Shown here piece by piece: positions 19,820 through 29,013 of a DNA stretch of 53,554 nucleotides. Each line of letters opens with the position of its first letter. The stretch's first letter is position 1. Position numbers and translations under genes: made by a program. The notes beneath the pieces were generated by a model that saw only the letters and a program-made list of their open reading frames with translations, made no database searches and was not told the origin of the DNA. Location: contig CABXQE010000008.1 of NCBI GenBank assembly GCA_902514295.1, forward strand, positions 1-53,554, read 5' to 3'. The DNA is from an uncultured SAR86 cluster bacterium. Lineage in GTDB: Bacteria; Pseudomonadota; Gammaproteobacteria; Magnimaribacterales; Magnimaribacteraceae.

Positions 19820-21154
19820 ATGAATAAATTTAAGCAAATAATTTTGCTTGTATCTCTGTCTCTAATAACTACTTCTGTTTCTTCTGAAGATGTTCTATTA
19901 GAAACTTATATGACTGAGAAGGAGTTTAACGAGTTTAAAGAAAGAGTTGGGCGAGCGGTGGCAGAACATCCAGAATTTAGATCATCACAAGCGAATTTAC
20001 GAGCAGTCTATGCTCAACTTGAAGGCTCTAAAGCAGCCTTAAGACCACAAATTAAGGTTTTATTAGATAGTAATAATGCAATATCAAGAAAATACCAGAA
20101 TGAAGCCACTAATTTAGTTGAGCGATCACAGGCTGATCACAAAACAAACGTAAGATTTTCTATCAATCAGCTTCTTTATGATTTCGGTGCTTCTAAATAT
20201 GAAGTATCCATGAATGAGTCTTTAACTAAAGCTTCTAGGGCTGAATTATCCAATAAAGTCTTAGAACTCTTATATTTGTCTATTAAAAGCTACATTGACG
20301 TAGCTTCTTATATTAATTTTGTAAATGTAGTTGAAGATTCTTATCTTAGACACACAACTATTAAAGAAAGGATCCAACAAAGAGTCGATAGTGGTCTTGC
20401 GGCAGGACGAGAGCTTAGTAGAGCTGAAGCAAGAGAAGCTGAAGCTTTTGCAAAATTAACCTCCGTAAGACAAAACTTAGGAGTATCAATTTCCAACTTT
20501 AGGATGTATTTTCCTGAAGGAGATTTGCCTAATAAACTTCCTTACTATCCCTATGAATTAACAACAAACATAATTACTTCTCAAAAAATTATGTTTAGTA
20601 GGAACCCATTGATACTTCAAGCAAATGAGCAATTATTAGCTTCGAAATTTAAAACTAAAAATGTCAACGCTTCTACTTTGCCTAGATTAGATTTGGAATT
20701 AAAGAAACAACACTACAACGTAACTCAAGAATCAGATGAATTTGATTTTTATAGCGGTGTTAATTTTAGCTATGATCTTTACACAGGAGGACGAAATGAA
20801 GCCTTAAAAGAGCAGGCTCAAGCAGAAGAAAGCATGTCACTTAACGACAGAGAGGCTTTAATTCAAAACTTAACTTCGCAATTAAGAGAATCGGTTAAAA
20901 ATTTAAATCTTTTACCGGATAGACTGAATGCCTACAAAGGAGCCTATTTAGCTAATAAAAAATCTCAATATTTCGCTCAAGAAGAATTTAGGAGTTCAAG
21001 TGCTGTTCTATTAGACTTGTTGCAGACTGAAAGAGACTTTCTTGATGCATCTGAGTCACTTATAGAAACATTAAGAGCCTCTGAAATTCAAAAGTACTCA
21101 TACTTGCAACTTATAGGGGAGTTGGGAGATACTTTCCAAATTATCTTAGATTAA
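19820..21154 (+). CDS. TolC-family outer-membrane channel of a type I secretion system
   Basis: The protein has 444 residues, the normal length for the family. A signal peptide ends near VSSED. There are two internally related halves of long helices (VGRAVAEHPEFRSSQANL and FSRNPLILQANEQLLASK), each followed by strand segments (KTNVRFSINQLLYDFGASK and SGVNFSYDLYTGGRN), the classical OEP duplication. It would form the trimeric outer-membrane duct for the adhesin, docking to the ABC exporter and adaptor encoded next. It stops one base before the ABC gene. Confidence 0.92.
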   Translation: MNKFKQIILLVSLSLITTSVSSEDVLLETYMTEKEFNEFKERVGRAVAEHPEFRSSQANLRAVYAQLEGSKAALRPQIKVLLDSNNAISRKYQNEATNLVERSQADHKTNVRFSINQLLYDFGASKYEVSMNESLTKASRAELSNKVLELLYLSIKSYIDVASYINFVNVVEDSYLRHTTIKERIQQRVDSGLAAGRELSRAEAREAEAFAKLTSVRQNLGVSISNFRMYFPEGDLPNKLPYYPYELTTNIITSQKIMFSRNPLILQANEQLLASKFKTKNVNASTLPRLDLELKKQHYNVTQESDEFDFYSGVNFSYDLYTGGRNEALKEQAQAEESMSLNDREALIQNLTSQLRESVKNLNLLPDRLNAYKGAYLANKKSQYFAQEEFRSSSAVLLDLLQTERDFLDASESLIETLRASEIQKYSYLQLIGELGDTFQIILD

Positions 21155-21155
21155 C

Positions 21156-22850
21156 ATGAAAAAAGTCGATCACTGGTTTTGGTCTGCGTTTGCAGAACAC
21201 CGAAGTATTTATTACAAAGTTATGCTTGCTGCGACTTTGGTTAACTTCATGTCCATAGGTAGTTCAATCTTTATAATGGTTGTATACGATAGAGTAGTAC
21301 CAAATTCAGCCTATGAATCTCTATATGCTTTAACAATGGGGATGGCTCTAATCATTGTTTTTGACTATATCCTTAAAATGCTAAGAGCATACTTTATTGA
21401 TTACGCAGGAGAGTTCGTTGACAAAAAGGTAGGAAATTCAATATTTGATAGGTTATTACAAGCTCCTGCTGCTGTTGTAGCTGGTCCTGTAGGAGCAACA
21501 GCTAATACTTTTAAAGAATTTGATCAGGTCAGAGAATTTTTTACTTCAGCTACGTTATCTTTGGTTGTTGATTTGCCATTTATTTTTCTCTTTATATTTG
21601 TTATTTATTTAATTTCTGGACCTTTAGCAGTAATACCATTAACTGCGGTGCCTTTAGTCTTGCTTGTTGGAATTGCCATCCAGCCTTTTTTATCCAGAGT
21701 GAGTGAAGAAATTGGAGGCCATAATCAAGAAAAGCAATCCATTCTAGTTGAAACGATTAGCGGTATAGAGTCGGTGAAAGTATTAGGCGGAGGAAAGCTA
21801 GTTAAAGAAAGATGGAAGAAAGCTGCAACTGAACATTCTAGCTCAAGTAGGATATCTAGATCTTTAGCTGCGATAGCGACAAATGCAGCTCAATCTGCGC
21901 AACAAATATGTTTGGTTGGAATTGTTTTTTATGGAGTTTTCTTAGTAGGAGATGGAACTGTCAGCATGGGAGCTATGGTGGCTGCAGTCCTTTTATCTTC
22001 TAGAACTCTTGCGCCTTTAGCACAAATGGCTAATTTGTTTGGAAGGTTTAATAATGCAAAAACCTCTTATCAACGTTTGGCAGCCTTTATGGAGGAAACT
22101 AAAGAAGCAGCTGAGGCGCAACAAAGTACTTCCGCTATAAGAAGACCTTCAATAGGTGATTTAGAATTTAGATCAGTTAACTTTAGATACCCGGGACAAG
22201 AAGTGGACACACTTGTAGGTGTTAATTTAAAAATACAAAAAGGTGAAAAAGTAGCCATATTAGGTAGAAACGGATCTGGTAAAACAACTCTAATAAAACT
22301 CTCAAGCGGTCTATTCGGAAGCACAGATGGAATTGTTACTTATGATGGCGTTGACACAAAACAGATACATAATGATGATTTATCTAGATCCATAGGCATT
22401 GTTCTCCAAGACGTACAACTATTTTCAGGAAGCGTGATAGAAAATATAACAATGGGTCGAGAGGGCATAACGCAAGAAGATATCGTTGCTGCCGCTAAAG
22501 TCTCAGGGCTAGATGAATTCTTAGGTAAAATGCCAGGAGGATACGAATTGGTGCTGCAAGACAAAGGAAATGGACTGTCTGGAGGTCAAAGACAAGCTAT
22601 TGCTATAACGAGAGCTTTGGTACATAAACCTTCTCACTTTATTTTAGATGAGCCAACTTCTGCTATGGATATGAATGCCGAACAACTCTTTATTAAGAAT
22701 TTTAAAGAAATATATTCAGATTCAACACTTATAGTGGTTTCACACAGAATGCCACTTGTTAACTTAGTTGACAGAATAATTGTCATGAACGAAGGGAAGA
22801 TCATCGAAGACGGGATGAGAGATGAGATATTAAAGAAACTACAAGGATAA
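21156..22850 (+). CDS. Type I secretion ABC exporter (LapB/LssB-like), no N-terminal peptidase-like domain
   Basis: The protein has 564 residues: a six-helix transmembrane domain (about 20-310) then an ATPase domain. Walker A is GRNGSGKT (370-377), the signature LSGGQ (474-478), Walker B HFILDE (494-499) and the H-loop His 530. It powers export of the adhesin across the inner membrane. The start HWFWSAFAEHRSIYY corresponds, by family knowledge, to the linker just after the C39-like domain of LapB/LssB exporters, which are usually near 700 residues. Here that domain is absent, and the upstream TolC gene leaves no room for it. The stop TAA abuts the ATG of the adaptor. Confidence 0.92.
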   Translation: MKKVDHWFWSAFAEHRSIYYKVMLAATLVNFMSIGSSIFIMVVYDRVVPNSAYESLYALTMGMALIIVFDYILKMLRAYFIDYAGEFVDKKVGNSIFDRLLQAPAAVVAGPVGATANTFKEFDQVREFFTSATLSLVVDLPFIFLFIFVIYLISGPLAVIPLTAVPLVLLVGIAIQPFLSRVSEEIGGHNQEKQSILVETISGIESVKVLGGGKLVKERWKKAATEHSSSSRISRSLAAIATNAAQSAQQICLVGIVFYGVFLVGDGTVSMGAMVAAVLLSSRTLAPLAQMANLFGRFNNAKTSYQRLAAFMEETKEAAEAQQSTSAIRRPSIGDLEFRSVNFRYPGQEVDTLVGVNLKIQKGEKVAILGRNGSGKTTLIKLSSGLFGSTDGIVTYDGVDTKQIHNDDLSRSIGIVLQDVQLFSGSVIENITMGREGITQEDIVAAAKVSGLDEFLGKMPGGYELVLQDKGNGLSGGQRQAIAITRALVHKPSHFILDEPTSAMDMNAEQLFIKNFKEIYSDSTLIVVSHRMPLVNLVDRIIVMNEGKIIEDGMRDEILKKLQG

Positions 22851-23813
22851 ATGAATAACCATTACTTAAAAGCAATAAAGAACTTTATTCTTGGAATAAT
22901 AAGGGCGCCAAAGCCTGATTTAATTCTTTATTCAATAACCACATTCTTTATTCTGTTTTTTATATGGGCTTCAATATCAGAATTAGAAGAAGTTACCAGA
23001 GGTAATGGTAAAGTTATTGCATCCAGTAAAGTTCAAGTTATTCAAAACCTTGAGGGTGGAATAATAAGAGATATTTATGTCAAGACTGGACAAAAGGTAA
23101 ATAAAGATGACCTGCTTCTAAAAATTGAGGACACTCAGTTCTTAGGGGACTTGAATTCTGCTAAGCAACAAACTGCTTCACTTAATAATTCCTTAAATCT
23201 ATTAAAGGAAGAAAGGGATATTTTAGAGCCCCTAGTAAATTCTGGAGTTGAACCAAGAATTAACTTAATAAGATTATTGCAAAGAATCTCGCAAGCTGAA
23301 TCTGAATACCAAGTACTTCAAGATCAAATTCCTAACTTAGAAGACAAATTAAAGAGGACAAGTGTTGTAGCTCCAAAAGATGGAATAATAAATAGAATAC
23401 TAATTAGCACTACAGGTGGCGTTATCCAACCTGGTAATCCTATCTTAGAAATGATACCTGTAGATGATGATCTTATCCTTGAAGTAGAGATTGCGCCAAC
23501 TGACATAGCTTATGTAATTAAAGACCAAAGAGCTGTAGTCCAATTAAGTGCTTTTGATTTTGCTGTTTATGGGAGCCTAGATGGAATTGTATTAAATGTT
23601 AGTGCCGATACAATTACTAAAGATGATGGCACTACCTGGTATATATGCTTAGTTAGCATCCCCGCAGATGGAATTACATCTATGTCTAGAAAACTTGAAA
23701 TACTTCCTGGGATGCAAGCAACAGTAAATATTGTTAGTGGGAGTAAAACAATTCTTCAATATCTATTACAGCCTTTCACTAATATAAAAAATAAAGCATT
23801 TAGAGAAAGGTAA
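22851..23813 (+). CDS. HlyD/LapC-family membrane fusion protein, short form
   Basis: The protein has 320 residues, against roughly 390-470 for most relatives. It has a cytoplasmic tail, one membrane helix (about 24-41), a lipoyl/barrel half with VIASSKVQVIQNLEGGII and VKTGQKVNKDDLLLKIED, a short coiled-coil hairpin (about 100-170), the returning half (VVAPKDGIINRILISTTGGVI) and a C-terminal beta domain (DIAYVIKDQRAVVQL ... EILPGMQATVNI). It links the ABC exporter to the outer-membrane channel. The missing length is mostly in the periplasmic hairpin that reaches TolC. It starts directly at the exporter stop codon. Confidence 0.9.
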   Translation: MNNHYLKAIKNFILGIIRAPKPDLILYSITTFFILFFIWASISELEEVTRGNGKVIASSKVQVIQNLEGGIIRDIYVKTGQKVNKDDLLLKIEDTQFLGDLNSAKQQTASLNNSLNLLKEERDILEPLVNSGVEPRINLIRLLQRISQAESEYQVLQDQIPNLEDKLKRTSVVAPKDGIINRILISTTGGVIQPGNPILEMIPVDDDLILEVEIAPTDIAYVIKDQRAVVQLSAFDFAVYGSLDGIVLNVSADTITKDDGTTWYICLVSIPADGITSMSRKLEILPGMQATVNIVSGSKTILQYLLQPFTNIKNKAFRER

Positions 23814-23814
23814 A

Positions 23815-24345
23815 ATGCCCTTTGACCGAGAAATAATTATCTTAGTTGTGCAGGTTATTGCCTCACTTGGGGTAGTTGTCTCGGTTGTGTATTTAGGTAT
23901 TCAAATCCATCAACAAAATGTAATTACTAAAGCGCAATTTGGACACTCATTGACACAAAGACTTTACGATAGATATTTCCAAACATCTAAAGATAATGAA
24001 TATGCTGAATTTATGGCTAAGGACTGGAACTCTGATGATTTAACACCCACCGAGTCTTGGAGAATACAAATGGCAATTCTTACTTATCTGGTAGACATCT
24101 TTGATGTATATGACAAGGTGAATGCTGGACTTGTAGCTAAAAGCCATTTAGATACGAGAATGAGAACACTAAAACTAGGTGTGATGAAAACAGCGAACGC
24201 CAAATTAGTATGGAGTGGATGGAAAAAAAATAGAAGTGAAGAATTTGTTCAATGGTTTGAAGAAGAAGTTTATTCTGATGAAGATCAAAATGAATTTACA
24301 AGAGAAGAAATAGAAAAATTAGGCAAACTAAACACTACTAGGTAA
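23815..24345 (+). CDS. Hypothetical single-pass membrane protein, last gene of the adhesin operon
   Basis: The protein has 176 residues, with one N-terminal membrane helix (IIILVVQVIASLGVVVSVVYLGIQ split about residues 7-30) and a cytosolic helical part rich in Trp, Lys and Glu. I recognise no characterised family. It begins one base after the adaptor stop (TAA A ATG), so it is probably translated with the secretion genes. Its TAA abuts the TAG of the convergent gene with no base between. Confidence 0.75.
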   Translation: MPFDREIIILVVQVIASLGVVVSVVYLGIQIHQQNVITKAQFGHSLTQRLYDRYFQTSKDNEYAEFMAKDWNSDDLTPTESWRIQMAILTYLVDIFDVYDKVNAGLVAKSHLDTRMRTLKLGVMKTANAKLVWSGWKKNRSEEFVQWFEEEVYSDEDQNEFTREEIEKLGKLNTTR

Positions 24346-25782
24346 CTAAATACTCCCAGCTAATTTAATTAATGAATTAGTTTTTTCTTCATTATTTAAA
24401 TGGTATCTGTCTACCTCTAAAGACCAATCTAAATTCTTAAATTCGTTTAGACCCTTTTTGAACCAATTAGCCTCTTCGTAGTCCTTAGAAAAATTTTTAT
24501 GAATATCTATATTTAATAACCATGTGCGGTTATCAATATTTACAATTTTTTCATTAATCTCATTACATTTATCAAAATTATTCTTTAAGTAATACCCTAA
24601 GAATAGGGCGGCTAATCTTCTATCACCAGTTGTTTGCCCTTGCGGAACAGGATCAAGCTCATAAGCCTTTTCAAGATAATCAATTCCGCGATCAACATCT
24701 CCCAATCTTAGCAAGGCTTCTCCATAAACTGAAATTACTCTAGGATCATTAGGGTTCATATTTGTAGCCTTTTGCCCACTAGCCTTAGAGTTATCAAAAT
24801 CATGCATAGATAAATATACTTCTGCTTGCATTCTGTGACATTCAAAGTCATTAGGATCAACTTCAAGAGCTTTTTCTAAAAGAGCTAAAAGCTCTCCCAT
24901 TTTTTCGTCGGTCATTTCTGTAAAACCTCTATATAAGCCTTGTCCAATAACACATGCCTTCCATGCATAAGCTTGAGCATTATTTTTATCAGCGGTTATT
25001 GCTAGATCTAAGTTCTTAATAGCCTCTTCGTTGGCTTCTTTTGTAAATTTATGATGATTATCTTTACCTTTTAAGAGGAATTCATAAGAAGTCATGTTTG
25101 CAGTGGGTTTTCTATGAGCTCGTTTTAAACTAGATATTTCAATTCCACCTAAAAGGGCTATTGTAATTTTTCTTACTATCTCATCTTGAACATCAAAAAT
25201 ATCCTCTTTTACACGATCATATTTATTACTCCAAATAACATTTCCATCTGGGGTTTCCGATAATTCAACAGAAATTCTAAGTCTATCTTCAACAGCCCTT
25301 ATACTGCCCGAGACTATATAATCCAGTTCGTATTTATTTTGATATTCCTCATGGGAGAGATTCTCTTCTCTTAAATTAAAACAAGTTTGCCTAGATACAA
25401 TTTCAATTTCACTAATCATTGAAAATTCTGTTATTAAATCTTCAACAATACCATCTACTAAAAAAGCGCCGTCATGATCTTTGTTTAAGTTAGCAAACGG
25501 TATTACTGCTATTTTTTGTTTGTAATCTTTCTTTATTTCTTTAGTTCTATTGCTTTCATTTACTTGTTGCCTGTTTAAATAGAAAGAAGAGGCAATAACT
25601 ATTGGAAATCCTATTGCAACAATTATAAATAAGATTGGCATTAGCTCTTCAGCCGAAGAACCAAACATCTCTTCAGGGGGGAAGGTGGCAAAAAATACAG
25701 GAGCTAATTGAATGAACGCTATTGAACCTACTATATATGCAATAGTCGATTTCCATACTTTTTGTATAGTGTTCTTAAACAT
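24346..25782 (-). CDS. Membrane protein with FlgO/TolB-like domain and TPR repeats
   Basis: The protein has 478 residues. Two membrane helices lie near residues 14-32 and 48-68, followed by a FlgO/TolB-like domain (IAVIPFANLNKDHDGAFLVDG ... YIVSGSIRAVEDRLRISVEL, about 90-200) and then TPR helices (about 240-420, e.g. ALEVDPNDFECHRMQAEVY and YGEALLRLGDVDRGIDYLE). This is the arrangement found after the catalytic or DNA-binding domain in many class III adenylate cyclases and winged-helix regulators, but no such domain is encoded here. A scaffold or sensory role is possible, but the function is unknown. Confidence 0.75.
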   Translation of the reverse strand: MFKNTIQKVWKSTIAYIVGSIAFIQLAPVFFATFPPEEMFGSSAEELMPILFIIVAIGFPIVIASSFYLNRQQVNESNRTKEIKKDYKQKIAVIPFANLNKDHDGAFLVDGIVEDLITEFSMISEIEIVSRQTCFNLREENLSHEEYQNKYELDYIVSGSIRAVEDRLRISVELSETPDGNVIWSNKYDRVKEDIFDVQDEIVRKITIALLGGIEISSLKRAHRKPTANMTSYEFLLKGKDNHHKFTKEANEEAIKNLDLAITADKNNAQAYAWKACVIGQGLYRGFTEMTDEKMGELLALLEKALEVDPNDFECHRMQAEVYLSMHDFDNSKASGQKATNMNPNDPRVISVYGEALLRLGDVDRGIDYLEKAYELDPVPQGQTTGDRRLAALFLGYYLKNNFDKCNEINEKIVNIDNRTWLLNIDIHKNFSKDYEEANWFKKGLNEFKNLDWSLEVDRYHLNNEEKTNSLIKLAGSI

Positions 25783-25842
25783 TTACTTTCTTATTTTGTA
25801 TGTTTAGATTATAGAATTAATTAGAAAGAAAAGGTTTATATT

Positions 25843-27417
25843 ATGAAAAAATTCTACATATCGTTATTGTTTTTGTTTATTTTATGGGGTTGCTCAGATA
25901 ATAAATTAAATATTGAGTTATTTGCTAGCGGTGCGAAGATTTCAGGTGTCAATGGAATACACTTTGGTCCAGACGGTTATCTATACGCGACATCAGTAAT
26001 TGGTTCCGATATTTCAGTAGTTGATACTAAGACTAAAACAATAGTGCAGAGGTATGGGCCAGAACAAGGTGTTTTTGGTCCAGATGATGTTGCATTTAAT
26101 GATGAAGGAGAATTTTATTGGACTACCATCTTAACTGGTGAAGTTGCTGGTTTTAATACTAAAGGAGAAAAGGTTATTGCTGCCAATCTAGGGCCAGGAG
26201 TAAATCCTATAACCTTTTCTGATGACGGAAGATTATTTGTAGCTCAATGCTTTTATGATGATGGTTTATTTGAAGTAGATCCATTAGGAATAGAAGAGCC
26301 TAGAAGTATAAAAGAAGGATTAGGACCTTATTGTGGTTTAAATGGGATGGATTGGGGTCCGGATGGAAGATTATACGGACCAAGATGGTTTAAAAATGAA
26401 GTTGTAAGCTTAGATGTAGACACCGGGGAAATGCGTGTAGAAGCAAAAGGTTTAAATGTTCCGGCTGCAGTTAAGTTTGACTCAAATGGAATATTACACA
26501 TCTTGGATACTGCAGACGGAAAAGTGTTAAAGGTTGTTGACGGAAAATTAGTGACTATAGCTAATTTACTTACAGGGTTAGATAATTTTGCTTTTAATGA
26601 TAAAGATGAAATTTTTGTTTCAAGTTATGCTGACGGTTCAATCTTAAAAGTTAATGGTGACAAGATTGAAGAGATACTTCCTGGCGGTATCTCGCATCCA
26701 GGAGGTTTAGCAGTTTATAAAGATAATCTGGTTGTTGCTGACATACAATCCGTAAGATCTTTTAATATAAACAACAGAAATCAAGACTGGGTTTTAAGAA
26801 ATATATTTAGATCATCGCCACTAGGAGCTAACACTTCTGCAGCGATTCTAGATGATCACATTCTGCTAACGAGCTGGGTAGACAATACTGTAAAGATTCT
26901 TAATCCTGAAAGTGGAAAGATAATTAAAAGTTTTGAAGGATTAAATATACCTGTATCTGCTGCAAAGTTTAATGATTCTTATGTGGTTGCTTTACATGGA
27001 AATTCTTCAATTTCTATATTAAAAGACGATGGTAGTCTTGATATATTGTCTGATGAATTTGATTCTCCAACTCATGTAATACCTTATAAAGATGGGCTTC
27101 TAGTTTCTGATAGGAACAGAGGAGAAATTATAGAGGTTTCCTCATCTGGAGATACAGATACATTAATATCAGGTCTTGATTCTCCTGAAGGCATTGCCCT
27201 TATTGACGATACTTTGTTTGTGTATGAAGGGGATACTGGCGAAATTAAATCTATTATTAATAATAAAATGTCTGTGATAGCTAAATTAAGTGCCGGAAGC
27301 CCAGCTGCTTCTCCGATGCAACCTCCTTCAATGGTGTTTAACGGCTTAGTTGCTCATGAAGGTTATCTATATGCTACAGATGAAATGAAAAGATCTATTT
27401 ACAAAATTCTACCATGA
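25843..27417 (+). CDS. Lipoprotein with NHL/SMP-30-type beta-propeller repeats
   Basis: The protein has 524 residues. The signal peptide ends in ILWGC, so Cys17 would be lipidated; Trp at -2 is atypical. The rest is a string of propeller blades with FGPDGYLYATS, FGPDDVAFNDEGEFYW, WGPDGRLYGP and similar, like SMP-30/gluconolactonase and NHL proteins. Enzyme activity cannot be assigned, because the metal ligands of SMP-30 are not evident by eye. A good ribosome site (AAGG) lies about 8 bases before the ATG. The stop overlaps the next start (ATGA), so it is coupled to the exported hydrolase. Confidence 0.8.
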   Translation: MKKFYISLLFLFILWGCSDNKLNIELFASGAKISGVNGIHFGPDGYLYATSVIGSDISVVDTKTKTIVQRYGPEQGVFGPDDVAFNDEGEFYWTTILTGEVAGFNTKGEKVIAANLGPGVNPITFSDDGRLFVAQCFYDDGLFEVDPLGIEEPRSIKEGLGPYCGLNGMDWGPDGRLYGPRWFKNEVVSLDVDTGEMRVEAKGLNVPAAVKFDSNGILHILDTADGKVLKVVDGKLVTIANLLTGLDNFAFNDKDEIFVSSYADGSILKVNGDKIEEILPGGISHPGGLAVYKDNLVVADIQSVRSFNINNRNQDWVLRNIFRSSPLGANTSAAILDDHILLTSWVDNTVKILNPESGKIIKSFEGLNIPVSAAKFNDSYVVALHGNSSISILKDDGSLDILSDEFDSPTHVIPYKDGLLVSDRNRGEIIEVSSSGDTDTLISGLDSPEGIALIDDTLFVYEGDTGEIKSIINNKMSVIAKLSAGSPAASPMQPPSMVFNGLVAHEGYLYATDEMKRSIYKILP

Positions 27418-28418
27418 AGAAATATTTATTCTTTTTCCTTATATTCTTATTTTCTTTGCCGCAACTTGGAGAAGGTCAGGCAACAAAATTAAACGGAATA
27501 GATATTTGGTGGGAAGGGCACGGCAATAATGCGAACCCTCCTGTTTTAATGATAATGGGTTTAAATTCAAACTTAAAACGTTGGCCTCCTGAATTAATAG
27601 AAGGGTTGGTTAATCAAAATCTTTATGTCATTACATATGACAATAGAGATACTGGTAAATCGACTTGGATAACAGAAGAGTCGACAATTATTAAAATGCT
27701 TAAATATATGCCAACATTTGTACAAAACTCAATCGTAGATTGGTTCTTCGATCAAATGCTAGATGAAGAAGGGCGCTTTAAGATGGGGGGTGTTCCTTCT
27801 GAATACAATTTAGAAGATATGGCTCTTGATGGGATAGCTTTATTAGATCATTTAGAAATAGATAAGGCTCATATAGTCGGTGCATCTATGGGAGGTATGA
27901 TTGCTCAGGTTATTTCACTAAACCATCCAGAAAGAGTAATGACTTTAACAGGTATTATGACTACTCCTGGTTTTGATACTGCTGGCTTATCAGGTCCATA
28001 TCCTAAATATTTAGATGCCATGAGAGAATCTTTTCTTTTAAATCTTCAAAGTAAACCTAAAGAATCTTTAGAAGTAGGGAACATAGCTTTAATTGGAGCT
28101 AATTTTTTAGAAGAAGAATATGAGAATTTAATAAAAATACTTAAATCTATGGAGGAACATGGAAATAATCCAGATTCTGGCCATATGGCCGCTGTTGGAT
28201 TAAGCCCTAATAGATTTAAAAGGTTAAAAGAAATATCAATACCTACTCTAATTATCCATGGCACTGAAGATCCGTTAATCCCTGTAGATCACGGATTAGC
28301 AATTTCTGAACAAGTACAGAACTCTGAAAAGTTAATTATTAACGGAATGGGACATAATTTTCCAACTACCGTTATTCCTGTAATAATTGAGCAGATGATT
28401 AATCATTTTGATGGATAA
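27414..28418 (+). CDS. Exported alpha/beta hydrolase
   Basis: The protein has 334 residues with a hydrophobic signal peptide (MKKYLFFFLIFLFSLPQLGEG). The fold markers are an oxyanion segment VLMIMGLNSN, the nucleophile elbow GASMGG with Ser158, an acid in HGTEDPLIP and the catalytic His in INGMGHNFP. An esterase or lactonase-like activity in the periplasm is likely, but the substrate is unknown. The four-base overlap with the propeller lipoprotein suggests they act on a common pathway. Confidence 0.85.
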   Translation: MKKYLFFFLIFLFSLPQLGEGQATKLNGIDIWWEGHGNNANPPVLMIMGLNSNLKRWPPELIEGLVNQNLYVITYDNRDTGKSTWITEESTIIKMLKYMPTFVQNSIVDWFFDQMLDEEGRFKMGGVPSEYNLEDMALDGIALLDHLEIDKAHIVGASMGGMIAQVISLNHPERVMTLTGIMTTPGFDTAGLSGPYPKYLDAMRESFLLNLQSKPKESLEVGNIALIGANFLEEEYENLIKILKSMEEHGNNPDSGHMAAVGLSPNRFKRLKEISIPTLIIHGTEDPLIPVDHGLAISEQVQNSEKLIINGMGHNFPTTVIPVIIEQMINHFDG

Positions 28419-28450
28419 TAAGATAATATTTTATTTAAGAAGGGGGAGAA

Positions 28451-29011
28451 ATGTCTAAAAACTACGTAGAAATAGAAGGTGTTCACCATGTGGCCTATAG
28501 ATGCCGAGATGCGGAACAAACAAGATGGTTTTATGAAGACGTCTTAGGTCTCAAGTTGGCTGCGGCCATGTCCTTTGATCATGTTTCTGGAACTGATAAA
28601 GAAATGAAATATATGCATATATTCTTTGAAATGTCTGATGGAAATTATATTGCCTTCTTTGATGACCCTCATAATGCGCCTTCTGATTTCTTTAAAGACA
28701 TGAATGGATTTGATAGTCATGTAGCGGTTCAAGTTAACTCAATGATTGATTTAGATAAAGTTAAAGAACAACTAATTGCTGTAGGGTGGAAATCTTTCAT
28801 TATTGATCATGAATTTGTAACCTCCCTTTATATCTTTGATCCAAATGGAATACAGCTAGAATTTACTTGCAGGGCTAAAGACCATGATCAAATAATGGAA
28901 GAAGATGCCAATAAAGCCCACCAAGAACTTGAACAATGGACCAAAGAAACAAGGAATCTAAAATTAGATAAATTTGGTAATGAAGCTTTAGATCTTAGAG
29001 AAAAGACCTAA
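28451..29011 (+). CDS. VOC (glyoxalase/dioxygenase-fold) protein
   Basis: The protein has 186 residues. EGVHHVAYRCRDAEQTRWFYEDVLGLKL is the classic first beta-alpha-beta unit of the vicinal-oxygen-chelate fold. A second unit begins FDSHVAVQVNSM and ends SLYIFDPNGIQLEFTCR. His12, His92 and the Glu of QLEF are plausible metal ligands. It may be a dioxygenase, epimerase or lyase. A strong AAGGGGGAG ribosome site precedes it (about 28440-28448). It sits two bases before a hydrolase and upstream of an HMG-CoA-lyase-like gene. Confidence 0.82.
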   Translation: MSKNYVEIEGVHHVAYRCRDAEQTRWFYEDVLGLKLAAAMSFDHVSGTDKEMKYMHIFFEMSDGNYIAFFDDPHNAPSDFFKDMNGFDSHVAVQVNSMIDLDKVKEQLIAVGWKSFIIDHEFVTSLYIFDPNGIQLEFTCRAKDHDQIMEEDANKAHQELEQWTKETRNLKLDKFGNEALDLREKT

Positions 29012-29013
29012 CT

